Shown: positions 12,954-25,049 of the stretch, one piece after another | How positions within the stretch are numbered: position 1 is the stretch's first letter | Layout of the letters: each line of letters opens with the position of its first letter | NCBI GenBank assembly: GCA_964020975.1 | Contig: OZ026619.1 | Coordinates: forward strand, 8,426,878 to 8,490,877 | From: Hermodice carunculata | Taxonomy: Eukaryota; Annelida; Polychaeta; Eunicida; Amphinomidae | DNA: 64,000 nucleotides | Direction of reading: 5' to 3' | Made by a program: the position numbers and the translations under genes | Notes under the pieces: model-generated | Told to the model about the DNA's origin: nothing | The model's database searches: none | What the model saw: the letters and a program-made list of their open reading frames with translations, nothing else

Positions 12954-13137
12954 TATAAAAATGAAGTTTGTCTCTGTTGTTGTCATTGGCATGTAACAGC
13001 GCTTGTTGGTAGGCATTTTTCATGACGTCGCTATCGCGACGTCATGAAAAATGCGACGTCACGAAGAAAATGCCTACCAGCAACCGCGCTGTGGTATATG
13101 CCAATGACAACAACAGAGACAGACTTCATTTTTTATA
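12954..13137. mobile_element. Complex foldback element with a repeated central arm
   Basis: The outer arms share TATAAAAATGAAG and GTCTCTGTTGTTGTCATTGG. The centre holds a perfect 42-base palindrome (13013-13054; GACGTCGC-TATC-GCGACGTC), and a further diverged copy of the right inner arm follows at 13053-13073. The core arm is thus present once on the left and twice on the right. No coding capacity. Confidence 0.7.
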
Positions 13138-14380
13138 TTTATATTCATATTAACATTAATACTAGTATTAAATTTGTCATTAATATTTGTGCGTGAAAGT
13201 TTTGATAGCCACTGCCAAAGACCTTTTGTTTATAAGTGGGAGGAGCTATGGGTGTGGCCAGCCGCTTGTTACGTAGCAAAGTAGGCACTGGCACGTGCCG
13301 TGCTGTACATGGTGTTACCATCGACTGATGAAAACAAAATTTGTCCCTATTCTTTCAATGCTAACAAAAACTCCGAATGTAAATATAGACCATTATTCAC
13401 ATTGTATTCGGGAGAGAAAACCTTGAACGCGCCATAGTCAGTAATTACATCGGAACACTTTCTGTAACGGTTGTAATCAACTTTTAGTGATAACCTAACA
13501 CGTCCATGTAAAGGTGATCGGCAGGTCTAACCTTCCATTAGAATTACGTCTATATTTTGCAAAAGAATCACACATTCTCTCTGCGCAAGTCAAAAACATC
13601 TGGATGCTTGTCCCATGTTGCAGTATTATTAGTGGTGGTGGTAGTAGTAGTAGTTGTTGTTGAAATGTATGTCGATATCAATGTAAGTGCAATTTTACAA
13701 CCGTCTGCTCTAACATTGTTCTTCATTTTGCTGTTTCTCAGGTGGCCCCATTGATCTCGGACACTGTATCCTTGACTAGGGTCATCGTGGCATAACGTGT
13801 TGATAAGCATAATCTGCGTGGTTTTATCTTTGAATGTAGCTGTTTGTGTATGTATATTAGATCCTACCTGTATCGTTATTTCAAATAAATCAGCCCTGAC
13901 TTCTGAATATTATGTCGCCTTGTCATTTTCTTTTTGACACAGGGCAAGATTTCACAAAATCTTCTACAAGACGGAATGCTATAATGCTGTTTGATCTTGT
14001 CAATGGTGACTTATGCGGCACCATGTCCTGCTAAGAGTGACTCATGACGCAATTTTTACTAACTTAGAGGTAAAAACCATAATGAATGCCACGCCTAATG
14101 GGTATCCATGAGGCTGTGCTGTTCTTTTTGACTTTGAAACACGAAAATGAAACAATAAGCCATGTACTGATATGTTGTCTGCACTTTCCAAGAGTGTGTT
14201 CGAGTGTCATTCTGTGATTGACGGACACTTCACTGCCATCTTTTCAAGCGTTTGGAAACAAATTGCATTGCTATAACAGTTTATCTCTGTTGCATCTGTT
14301 GGAAATGCATCTTTAAGGCAGTTCTGGAAAGTCATATATTCAAAATGAAAGCTGTCTGACGCCAGTAAAAATGGTAAGTT
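13138..14380. other. Non-coding stretch
   Basis: Contains a short GTG/GTA triplet run near 13630-13660. No gene is recognised. Confidence 0.5.
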
Positions 14381-14394
14381 ATGTCTGTGAAAGG

Positions 14395-14530
14395 TCAAAA
14401 TATCTTAATACAACGGCAAACACTTTAAATTCATCAACTGTTTCTTCTTCTGCTTCACTGCATAAGAATGGGACATCTTTTTTCATTAGCTGGTATAATG
14501 CATAAGCCGTCTGACTCAAATTTAGAACAA
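14395..14530 (-). pseudogene. Possible Ty3/Gypsy-like pol fossil fragment
   Basis: On the minus strand a short stretch resembles the junction between reverse transcriptase and RNase H of Ty3/Gypsy-type retrotransposons. It has an LMKKDVPF block followed by an acidic E-rich segment, VDEFK and an LRYFDLS block. The element is a small, clearly broken and old fragment. No LTRs, gag or integrase are visible nearby. The assignment rests on motif resemblance only. Confidence 0.3.
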
Positions 14531-14639
14531 ATTGGTGCATGTGTTGCTAGCCAGAGTGCCTTCAATTTGCCAAGTCATGCCAGATACAACAGAGCAAAGG
14601 GATTCCGGCAAGTCTGAATTAAGTTTTTCATTTATGTGA

Positions 14640-14840
14640 TCTGACGAGGATGAAGAAGAATTAATAATAAAAGCTGAACCAGCAGAGGAAAAGATCATTC
14701 AGCCTTACACACATGAGGGGACGCCCAGAACCCTAGCATCACCAGTACTTGAGGGGGTGCAGCCCTGGTACAGCCAAACGATCCCAACTTGCCCTCTGGG
14801 CAATGATATTTCCTATCAAAAATTACTAGATTTCATTTAA
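14640..14840 (+). other. Open segment of unknown nature
   Basis: 66 codons without a start methionine run from just after a TGA to a TAA. They read as an acidic cluster (SDEDEEE), a proline-containing middle and an end in YQKLLDFI. Composition is more protein-like than the surroundings, but I recognise no family and see no clear splice sites. It overlaps the opposite-strand neighbourhood of a possible retroelement fossil and may be chance. Confidence 0.2.
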
Positions 14841-16420
14841 CAAGAACAAGCATGAATGGAGTAAATTGGAATTTGCGTCAGGATTGGCCAGGTCTTGTCG
14901 TGTTTCAAATTCGAGCATGCACGGAAACAGCTACGGCCTAGTGCCGGCGGTACACAAAAGTCTGAACAAACAGTTAATTTTCCCCACCCCTCTCTGTGGT
15001 ATATGGATGATAAAATATAAATTTGCATTTATGAATAGCTGTTGATATCATAATCCCTACCCGGCAGTAACCTCGCCACCCTTTGAGTGCAGTAATTTAC
15101 GTTTCCGTATACATCATCATTAGTACACGTCTGTATGATATCCTAAATTTCATATCGTATTCATTATGTAACATTGATAAATATTTTCTTGTGACTGACT
15201 TATGCTCTGGTTCCATATTAACGACAAAGGTACAAAGAGATGGAAGTTTGTACACTCGATTATTGGGAGCTGGCTGTGGACTGTCACAAACAGTGGTACA
15301 TGACCGAAAAAATGAAAGGCCAGCCCTCCGCTGGTCTTGGCAGCTGCGTTCATGAGTCTTGAATGTGGTAGCTATCCAAACAAGTGTTATCTGGTTATGG
15401 GATTAAAGACCTCTTAATACACAGTAGTAATTAAATATTGGCATCACAATGGCCAGCTAACTCAAACTGTTATACACTGTTCAACCCCAGAGATGGGTAT
15501 GGAACAAGATCGGTCTTTCTTTGTCCATGTTTTCCGCCCATTTTTTTCCATCAATCGAACCTACATGGTTAAACACACTAACGTTTTCTTATGATATTGC
15601 TTTGCCACAACATCACAGACCGCCGCTGTCGCTGTGACATTGGATCGATTATTATGCGATACATTGTAACAGTCGTAGAATTACTACACCTATATAAGAC
15701 CCAGGTTACCATTTGATAATTGGCTTGAACATACAATGGCTTTAGAGCCCGAACTTTTCTGTTTTTCATGGAGTATGCTTTTTGTGAAAATTCGAGATAA
15801 CATTCTTGTCACATAAATAGGATGTATCAAGAATCATTGGACCTGATGATCACTACAATAAATCGGCATTCAAATTGTAAGTACTAGATGGAAATACATG
15901 CAAGCTACTAATACAAACAAATTTACTGACTCATTACTGTCACATTTTCAGCTTCCTAAAACGACAATGGCGACTTATATTCTGATGGTATTGCCTGTTG
16001 ATGTCAGATTTATCAGGTAAGTAAGGGGCCGTCCATAATATTCAACATTCCCATCTGTGTCCAAAATGGCCATAGAGGGGGGAAGGGGTCAGAGCCAAAT
16101 GACCATAACTTTCAACCCTAAAAAATGCTGCCTTTCTAGATCCAGCATTTTTAGTTCACCTGTAACATTTCAACCGGCCAAGGTGTCCCTTTGCATTTTA
16201 ACCCTTTCTTCCCATCAATCCCTTGATGGGGTCTTCATTCAGCCAGCTGGAACATTATGTGCAGATGCAACCCTGGAGCTCAGTGACACCGAATTAGCTC
16301 AGCTAAATATAATCGACTAAAATTCCAGATGCATGATAAAAAAATCCTCAACCATTTTATGATCATGTACCAAATGCATATATCTTTGTGCGCCAGCATA
16401 CATCACGATAGGTCATGCAA
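14841..16420. other. Non-coding stretch
   Basis: No recognisable gene. A GGGGCCGTCC word near 16026 resembles the end of the 23.36-kb transposon, but no inverted partner was found nearby. Confidence 0.5.
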
Positions 16421-16631
16421 AGAATATTTATTATTATAAACATATTTATTTTCTCTGGAATGCCTACTAGTACATCAAGACTGATCTGGAGGCTCTCCAG
16501 TGCATAAAAGGACGCACAGGAATATATACAATACACACTGGACGAGAACGGAAGACTAAATTCACGGCTTGTACACGAATAACACAATTGATGCCAGATA
16601 ATGGAGAGCTATAATTAGATCATATACTAAA

Positions 16632-17516
16632 TTAGTAGATAAAACGTCTAGATTCTGATAAGAATGTCTGAACAGCCTCAAAGATGAATACATTATCAGT
16701 GTCTGGCGAATCCTCACTACCTTTCAAGAGAATATTTAGTAAAAAGTCACTAGAGCACTGAACTACTAAAGTCGGATTTACACCTGGAGCGAGTAAGTGA
16801 CACACAGTGTTCAGTAGACGGACACTTTGCACAGTGAACTTGGGGCAGAACAAAAGGTTATGTTTCGTATCTTCAGTAGTATGAGAGCATGCACACGTTG
16901 AGGCTGGAAGGATATTGACATGATGTAGATGGGCATTTAAAACAGAGAAGTTAAGACGTAGCTGCGTGTGGCATATGTTTAGGAAACGGCTTCCATGTTT
17001 AAAGTATGTGGGCTTTTTGTCAACACTTATAAGTAATAGATTTAATATAGATTTAAACTGCGGCAGGGAATTGATGACACGAGCATCAACCGGGAGGTTA
17101 TTCCATAATTTGATAGCAGACGGGAGAAATGAATCGCCGAAGCGATTGGTGGTGAACCTAATTTGGCGTAGTTCAGTACGATTTCTCAAAAAACGCCCAG
17201 TAGTGAATGCATCGTCACGAGGAACGAGATCATGTAGGTATTGTGGAGTTAACCTATTGTCCATTTTAAAGAAAAGAATAAGTTTAAAGTTTTTCCTCCG
17301 ATTTGCCAGAGGTTGCCATTCAAGCTCTTTAAGAAATAAGACACGTGTAGTGTATCTAGTTGCGCCAAGGCAGATCCTGGCTGCCTCATACTGCACAGCT
17401 TCTATAGATTGTGTATTGTCAAACAGGACACACCCATATTCGAGGATAGGACGAATTATTGTACTATACAACAGTATGAGTGTCTGGCGGGAGAGTTTAT
17501 ATTTGAGTCTGTGCAA
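16632..17516 (-). pseudogene. LINE reverse transcriptase C-terminal part
   Basis: A 294-codon remnant of a LINE polyprotein, normally a single endonuclease plus reverse transcriptase protein acting in target-primed reverse transcription. It covers the thumb and C-terminal region: LLYSTIIRPILEYG at the start, an LEWQPLANRRKNFKL block, the AIKLWNNLPVDAR block near the middle (family consensus xLWNSLP), and a C-terminal CACSHTTED...H...LLFCP segment that resembles a zinc-binding tail. The endonuclease and the catalytic YADD-type centre are not in this frame; the latter lies just upstream at 17760-18026. It ends at its natural stop. Confidence 0.85.
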
Positions 17517-17759
17517 AAGAGCAAGCCGTTAGCTGGCTTTATTAACAATACGTGTTATATGCTGGTACCATGACAAATTACTTGAGAGTGTAACTCCAGG
17601 GTGAGTATGTAGAGTGGCCTCAGGTATCGGTGTGTTTCCAAGAAGTAGGGGAGGATGATCTGGCTTATGTCGTTTAGCTGAGAAGGTCATTGAGATGGAT
17701 TTTATGGCATTAAATGTGATACGCCAGAGCTTGCCCCAACGATGAATTTGTGTAAGATC

Positions 17760-18026
17760 TTAATTAAGGCTTTCAGCTGTGGCCATTGGTTCGTGGACAA
17801 TTTCAAGAATACTGGTATCATCCGCGAATAAACGGATGTCACAGGTGATGTTGACAGTGATGTCGTTAATATAAACGAGGAAAAGTAGGGGGCCAAGGAT
17901 CCAACCTTGGGGCACTCCAGCCTCTGTAGGGAGCCAAGGTGAGGTCTGTCCTCCAGTAGTAACACGTTGAAGTCGGTTTGAGAGATAGCTTTCTATAAAT
18001 AGTAACACAGGATATTCAAACCCCAA
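17760..18026 (-). pseudogene. LINE reverse transcriptase catalytic core fragment
   Basis: An 88-codon remnant with the RT palm motifs. YLSNRLQRV is followed by EAGVPQGWILGPLLFLVYIND and RLFADDTSILEIV, which contains the FADD catalytic pair. It is out of frame with the downstream C-terminal piece at 16632-17516 and lacks the fingers, so it is non-functional. The matching residues in the 32.6-36.1 kb LINE are ESGVPQGSVLGP and IFADDTSFLEIV, showing close relationship. Confidence 0.88.
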
Positions 18027-18427
18027 TTGTTTCAGTTTAAAAAGTAGACCAGCGTGCTAGACTCTGTCAAAGGCCTTGGATATGTCCAGGAAAACCATAC
18101 GGGCCTCATGGCCCAACTCAAGGTCACTGTAAATAGTATGAAGCATGCGAACAAGTTGATTTATGGTGGAATCGTTTTTTCCTAAAGCCAGAGTTTATTA
18201 ACAGAAAGTAAATTGTTAGAGGTTAGATACTCATAGAAAACGTTATAAACTAGACGCTCAAGTACTTTAGAGACATTACAGAGGAGCAAAATGGGCCTAT
18301 AATTTTCCTTTGACTGTTTGTTACTTTTCTTAAAAACGGGGCACACGTTGGACCTCTTCGTCCTCTTTCAAGACATTCAGCATCAATTTCCGTGATCAAC
18401 GTTGATATTTGAAAAAAATAGTTTGTA

Positions 18428-18457
18428 ATATATATATATATATACATATATATAGAC
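18428..18457. repeat. Short (AT)n tract
   Basis: Interrupted TA dinucleotides beyond the 5'-truncated end of the LINE. Confidence 0.9.
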
Positions 18458-18459
18458 TA

Positions 18460-20700
18460 TAGTTGTCACTACTATCAATCAATTCTTCAAAGCCGGATAG
18501 TTCGTAGAATAGCGGTATCGTCTTTTTAAATAATAAATGAATATCAAAAATAAGTTTATTTTGATTGTCCCCTTTATTTGCTAATATTTATACAAGAATA
18601 AATTCACTTTATTAAGCTTAGACAAGGAAAATTGTATGCACTCCTCGTCTGAGCATTTTGGTCATATTATATGAGGTTAAGTGTCTGTATTTGCAATAAG
18701 TCCGGAAAAAATGTTGATGATGGCCATAAACAGAGGGGAGGGGGGGGGGGGGTAAAAAAATTATGGTCATTTTGTACATACATGAAAATATTGACAATTG
18801 TGGATGGCGCCGAATACCAACTCACCAGTGTTTGTTGTTTTATCATGGTCAGTGTACATGTGCTTAAAATTTGGGCGGCGGTTCATACACTGTCACGGTT
18901 GACTTGTAAGAGCAGCGGTTGCTCCACTGAAGGCCGCTATTTGTTCTGAGCATTGTTTAGACCATTCATGAACACTTGTGCTGGTCTCAGAATCCATTGG
19001 TCAATACGATGATGATGATGCCTCTGGGAGCTTCCCTCTGTGGTAGATCAAGGCTGTAGCCACGAACTTCACATAATCTGGCTGCTAACAATGCATAGTT
19101 AAGGTCTCTTGGTTATCTGGTAAGTACAAAATAAGCCGAGGTGAGAAACCCAGCCTTCTGTAAATTTCATGTGAATGTCCCCGCGGGTTTTCTTTTGATG
19201 ACGTCCTATTTCAGATAGCAAAGCATTGGAGTTCAGCAGTGGAGAAACCAGTGCCAGGGTCCATTTGGTGAATAGTTCAGAATCAGCAAATAACCCAGGA
19301 TATGGGTCCGTATTCATGTCCGTATATTTAAAGCGAAATCGCCGCAAGACAGTATCATATACCATCGGTTACTTAAAACAGGTGAAGCAGGGGACCATGA
19401 GGTGCAAATCAAAAGCAGCAAGCTTCCCGGCATAAAGGTCAGCCAATTTATTCAAGAACAAGAAGCAATCAAAGCCATAAAAAAAATTGCTACTCATTTT
19501 GCGCTGGCAGACCACAGAGTCTGTTAATTGAACGTTTAAAAGCCATAACTATGTCAAGGTCACGATTCTGTGCAGGATATGAGCTAACAGAATACGAATC
19601 AATACAACCAGATGCCGGAGTGTCCTCAGTTGCACCTGAAAAAGTGAATTGTAAAATTTTTATTTTCTGCCATGGGTTTTATAAATTGTAAAAACTGGAT
19701 GTATATTATCATTTCTCCCTTTTAAACAAAACAAAAGGTAATTAATTTGCTAGGCACGTAGAAATTCAACCATTGTTCCAAATTTCAGATCATAACTTTT
19801 AATTTCATGGAAGTTACGGTTAACTGTAATTACGTTTTGATGCAAAAATGCCAAAATATGTACCATCAGTATCGACTGTTCCCTCAGTCAACTCTATCAT
19901 TTCTAAAATGATTATGGCTTGGTGGAAAATGGGGATTGTTTTTTCCACTTTGAATGCCCGTAACTTGGAACGATTGACCAATTGGCCTTGTACACTCCTT
20001 GGTTGCATTCATTTTAGATTATTTTTAAAGTTCATAAGTCCATATTGCTAAATTTCTGAGCGCTCGCCAACAATATGATTTATTTGCTTTGCTCAATCTG
20101 GAACGGAAAAAAAATGACGGCGTATCAGTGTAAACAGCTCAATCTATAACTTCGGTGACCACTTGTAAGTTCAATAAACTGTTCGGTTCACGCAATGGTA
20201 ATTTAAGGATATACTGTAGTCAGTGATTCTAATGCTTATTGTTGCTATGCTGTTTAAACACTGTAAATCCCTTGAAAGGTGTAATGAAGTATATATTTTT
20301 AGAAAACGTTCAAACCAAAAATGTATGCTTGGGAACTACAGTAATGTTTCTTGAAATCAGTGTTTCGACAGCAAGTATAAAAGAGTAATAAAGCAATCGC
20401 TATTCTTCTGTAAAAGTTTTTATTCATTTTCTACCTTTTTGCGTATAATTGGTACGAAATGAAAGACAAATTGCAGACATAAATTCAAATTGGAATGCAA
20501 TTCTCAAAATTCAAATGCTGATGTTGGGATCATGATATAAAACAAAATCTACCTTAAACTGCCTGGTGACAAAACAGCTATAAATATCTCAGATTAATAC
20601 GCTTTCTTTTCGTTAATTTTTCCCAAAATTTAATTGCACAAATTTAAGCATTATAAAACAGTTACAAATTTAATTAATTCCCTGGGGTTTTTTTTGTCGG
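18460..20700. other. Non-coding stretch
   Basis: Poly-G near 18738-18752. Open frames near 18671, 19099 and 19848 match nothing I recognise. Confidence 0.5.
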
Positions 20701-20709
20701 GGGGGCTTT

Positions 20710-20822
20710 TTTTTTTTTTTTTTTCTTTTTTTTTTTTTCTTTTTTTTTTTTTTTTGGTTTGTTTTTGTTTTCTTTTTTTTTTGTTTTTTTTGTTTTGTTT
20801 TGTTTTTTTTTCTTTTTTTTTT
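20710..20822. repeat. T-rich low-complexity tract
   Basis: Interrupted poly-T with scattered C and G, directly upstream of the GGTTTTG array. Confidence 0.9.
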
Positions 20823-20885
20823 AAGAACATGTATACTTCACGTCACCTTAGATCTGAGTATGGGACTGATACGCTTGTGGAAGTT

Positions 20886-21290
20886 GTACTCTACAATAAT
20901 TCACAAAACCTGGGGTGTTGTATGTAAAACCGTGAGTTTCGTAACAATATTCCGAGTTTTACTAGCGTATCACAGGGTTTTGTAAACTACCAAGGATAAC
21001 AAAACAAATATCATAATTTTGAATATTTTTTTCAAAATCATGCACAAAACCCAGGGTTTTGCTTTGTTATTCAATGTTTTTACAAAACTCACCGATTTGT
21101 TTCAAAACTCTGAGTCTTTGCCATGATAACCCTGGGTGTTGCAGTTGTTTTGTTCAATAATTTGCAAAACCCAGGCTTTTGTGACGTCAGAAATCCCACG
21201 GTTTGGAATAATTGGCAAAACCATGTGATCCGTGACGCCACAAAGTCCACGGTTTTGTATTTTACCGCAAAATTGGTCACATGGATGCAC
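20886..21290. repeat. CAAAACC...GGTTTTG quasi-palindromic array, copy 1 (diverged)
   Basis: Repeated units are built from CAAAAC(C)C, a 2-4 base centre, and GG(G)TTTTG, spaced roughly 20-28 bases apart. Clear examples are ACAAAACCCAGGGTTTTG near 21042 and GCAAAACCCAGGCTTTTG near 21163. Many units are degraded. It is the same unit as at 26.8-27.2 kb. Confidence 0.75.
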
Positions 21291-23350
21291 AAACCACTGA
21301 CAACATCGCTTGCTGCCTGAACTTGTAAACCAGCATCATGCAAAGATGTCAGATCTCGGAAAACTTCCATCGATTCGCGACTTAAACGTCATGTATTTTA
21401 TCCCTGTGTGCACTTCATGAACTAATATTTTAGGTACTAGAAAAGAAAATATGTAAGGTGTATACCGTATATGGCTTTTTAAGAAATTTTAATAGATTAA
21501 GACTGATTTTCAGTTTCTGGGACCGTCTGACCGGCCTGGAGTTTTCAGTGGCATAATGCTTTCATTCCCACCATTGAGAATTATTGCATCGATTATTTCT
21601 GTGACAGCTCTGATGAAAGATACTTTTTAAGCTCTTCCACGGGAGCTCTGCAACTGCAGGGGTGAACATCCCGTCTGTGACAGCATATCTTTGTGCCCGC
21701 CATGTCACCCATGTAAACTACCATTTCATAATACCGAGTTGTCATTTACACAAATATTGTTGACGGGCACTGCAAATCACGAAGGACCAAGAACTGTTGA
21801 ATGCTCTGAGCTTCATTCAGTGTACCAGCACGGCCACTGGTTGATATATAAACACAACACAAATATAGCAAGTTAAACGTTTTCTGACGTCACAGTGTTG
21901 GGTTAATACAGTGAGCACGAAACCCCCAGTTTTAGAGCAAACGTTTTGTTAAAGGAGTAAAACAAAGCCGCGTGGTCTGACTACTATGAAACAGGACAGA
22001 AACGATTGACCAATCACAGAAGGACACCAGTTGGCACCGCAATACACCGCATGGCGCCCAATTTTTGTATTTGCAATTGTAACCTGGGATCAAGCAAGCG
22101 TGGCAAGCATTTTGTTACAAATGCGGTGATAAATTATATAAACCAGGCCTTCACTTTGAGATTGAAAGTAATGTATATGAGTTTGAGCTGCCAGCTCACT
22201 TTTTTCTTCTTCTTGCAGATATGGCCCTAAGTCGTCAACTTTGTGATTTGTTAAGAAGTACATGTAATGAGATTTTAGCTTCAGTGTGTTGGGTGAAAAG
22301 TAATGACGACCGATAGACTAAGCCCATATCAGTGTATTATCTGACAGTGTCTGAGGGTTTGCATTTATCAGAGTAGTAAGACCACCATTTTGCGGGTAGC
22401 ACCTGTCATTATTATAACATGCACCTATTACTATCTGTACTATAAATATTTTATGTTGTAATAGAATTATCTGCTATATATGACCATCCTTTCTGTCTAT
22501 TTGACACCGAGGTTAACATAGGTGAAATATAAGACATTCAAACGTGTTGTCAACTTTTATTTTGATGGTTTCTTATTATTAATTTATTTATTTCAAAGTC
22601 ATTTTGTGTTATGAAAATACTTTATTTTCTTGAAAAGCTGAATGTGTATGAAATCATTCAATCAATAAAGAACAAACACCTTCTGTCTATCTGAAAAGGG
22701 GGCACCGTATCCATCAATTTCATTGAAAGGTACCAATGATAGGTCATGTGATCCGACCATGCCAAAAAAGCAAGTGTTATTACCGCCATGTTAACTCAAG
22801 GCCATCACTATTAATAAATAGAAGTCGTTGAAAAACTAAAACAATATATGTCACAAGAATACCTTGGGAACATACACGCGCCTAAATATTGTGTGAGCTT
22901 CCGCCTCTTCGAATCAATGTCACACATTTTTCAAATTGCTGCCATTTTTATGATTTTCACGTGACGCCATCCAAATACAGGCAGGCATAAAAAAAGGAGG
23001 GGCGGGAGGAACACATGGTTAATCAAATCAATCTAATGCTTGAATGAATAAATCAATTGAACAAAATGAAACCATACTGACGTCAAAGCACAAGAACACA
23101 TGCACATTCTTTATACCAGCTTTATGCTGATAGCAACGTATATCCCGTAGATTTTTATGCCACAGATTTCCCTTTTCAAGCAGCTTACAAGTGGTAAGGG
23201 TATACTATAAAGTTAGTGTCTTTTTTAGTGGTAACTGATAGATGTATGTAAATGGGACCACAACTCTATGTTTTCACGATGTTTTTGAAGAAAATTTAGC
23301 TGCACTGCAGCAAAGTATTTAAAATAACAAAAATGCATCGATGGCAGTCC
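21291..23350. other. Non-coding stretch
   Basis: AATAAAG near 22665 follows an AT-rich segment that could be a retroposon 3' end. No body is recognised. Nothing else is supported. Confidence 0.5.
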
Positions 23351-23356
23351 TGTTTA

Positions 23357-24472
23357 GGGGCCGTCTGTAAAGTTTTTTTGCAGTATAATTTTTAGAAAAT
23401 AACGAGTTCTTTCTTTTTTTCAGAACAGGAAAGGTTAGGTACCAATTTACAATACGGCCGAATGTTGAGTTTGAAAATGTCATTTTAATGAGAATTTTCG
23501 AGCTAAAGAAATCATGTTTTCTGGCCAAACACCCACATTGTTTTGTATTTACAACAGAATGTAAATGAGCTGTCAGTTAGACTTGGGTCTGCCAGGCAAT
23601 GGGAAGTGATCAAGCTGCTCATAGGTTGGGGAGAACAATGGGTCAGTGGGCTAGTGTGAGAACAATGGACCGGTGGGCTAGGGAGAGAACAATGGGCACT
23701 CCTAATCTGTTATTTTAGCGACCGAAACAAGCTATAGGGAAACCACATCTTTGTGATCTTTAAACATAGATTTAAAAGATATATATTCATGGCAACACAT
23801 CAAAAGTATAGTATTATAAGAATACTTCTCACAAGACAGTGTCAATCAGAGAGAGCAAGTATAGCTTCCAAAATAGCCAGTTTACCGCTGACAGAGAGCC
23901 AATTAGACCTAAATTGCATTTTCTCAGAATTCTACTTTTCATGTGACTTCTCAGAGATTTTCAACAGATTACTCCTATACGGCTTAACCAGTTTTGATGA
24001 AATAAAAAGCTTTTGAAAATTTACATTCTTGCCTAGGAACAGTATGTGGCGTTTGTAGATATTTTTATATTTTGTAAGTTTTTTCAGTGTTGAATTACAC
24101 AAGGTGGAAAATTGAAACAGTGCCTCTTTATAAATTATTTTCTAAAAATCATTAATTTTGCTTTTAAAGAAAAAACAAGACAACTGTTCCTAGACAGTAT
24201 ATTACAGTTTTATTCTACCAAATTCGAAGATTTTATGTTAAATTTTATGGTTTGTAGGCCCAGAAAACCTCTGAAGTGGACTCCTTTGTAATATATCGCC
24301 TATCGCCTCAAATAACGAGAAAATAAAGATTTTTTTTTCTTCACATAATGAAACTCTAGACTAATATATAAAAGAAAATGTATGGGTTTGGGCGGCTAAC
24401 GGCAATATCTTGGAAAGGAGAGTGGACAAAGATACCGTGACGCTACATATGCTGAGCTTTACAGACGGCCCC
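23357..24472. mobile_element. Non-autonomous DNA transposon, TIR with TTA duplication
   Basis: The ends are perfect 16-base terminal inverted repeats: GGGGCCGTCTGTAAAG at 23357-23372 and its complement at 24457-24472. They are flanked on both sides by TTA (23354-23356 and 24473-24475). A TTA target and G-rich ends fit PIF/Harbinger-type elements (3-bp TWA duplications), but no transposase or DNA-binding partner is readable inside. An 87-codon plus-strand frame at 23753-24016 has no recognised motif. A 27-base tandem repeat (unit begins GAGAACAATGG; 2.6 copies, 23631-23700) lies inside. The perfect ends suggest a fairly recent insertion. Confidence 0.8.
23631..23700. repeat. 27-bp tandem repeat inside the transposon
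   Basis: Units starting GAGAACAATGG at 23631, 23658 and 23685, each followed by a GTGGGCTAG segment except the partial third. Confidence 0.85.
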
Positions 24473-24479
24473 TTAATGT

Positions 24480-25045
24480 CCCCATTATCTCAGTTTGGTG
24501 AAAGCCCATTTTACTGAAGTTTATTCGCCAGCGAATTCAAGGTACAGTTTTGCCTCCGCGCGCATGCGCAATCCCCCAAGTGCTTACAAGCAGTAAGCGA
24601 ACTAGAGTAAATAAATGAGACCTTCACAAAAACATAATGCTGATAATTTTAGACGTACCAATATAACAAGAAACCTGCTGCGGTATTTGCGGGATGAGAA
24701 AGATTTGGAACAAATTTCACGTGTTTTCTCGTGTAGCTTCCTTAGTAGTAGAAGTAGGTTTTTTATTGACACAATACAATATAATTGACATTGGTTATAA
24801 TAAACCTGGGGAAAGCCAACGTGTCCATTATAATTGAGATAATATAGCAATTTTACTTAGGACGCATGCTATCTTTTTTCAACTAATCTACTTGGCAACA
24901 GATACTTTCTCAAGCATATAACAGAGCAATTTATGTTGCTTGACAATAATAAAAACTTATGGCATTAATACGCTCATATAGAAAATACAATGTTCGGGTC
25001 TTGTGGTTTCATGTCCTCTATTTCATATCTGCTCAAGTCTGATTT
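24480..25045. other. AT-rich spacer
   Basis: Between the transposon and the LINE fragment. Part may be the 3' UTR of the minus-strand LINE, but no tail can be fixed. Confidence 0.4.
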
Positions 25046-25049
25046 TGAA

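Larger units (their letters stand above)
16425..18356 (-). mobile_element. Decayed LINE (CR1/L2-like), minus strand
   Basis: Reading on the minus strand, this region runs in order through several landmarks. First comes an NYRPI-type RT block near 18300 and a FLDISKAFDRV block near 18085, whose next tryptophan codon has become a stop. Then come the GVPQG...GPLLFLVYIND and FADDTS blocks (17800-17930), the thumb (IRPILEYG) and a C-terminal Cys/His segment ending at 16632. The 3' UTR continues to about 16425. It contains CTGGA/TCCAG-closed stem potential, AATAAATATG and an ATAATAATAA tail. The protein resembles that of the intact LINE at 32.6-36.1 kb block by block, so it is the same clade. It is 5' truncated and has several frame breaks. 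Confidence 0.85.

Noticed and set aside
16022-16060. GGGGCCGTCC word like the end of the 23.36-kb transposon
   Set aside because: No inverted partner or target duplication was found nearby, and identity stops after about 10 bases.
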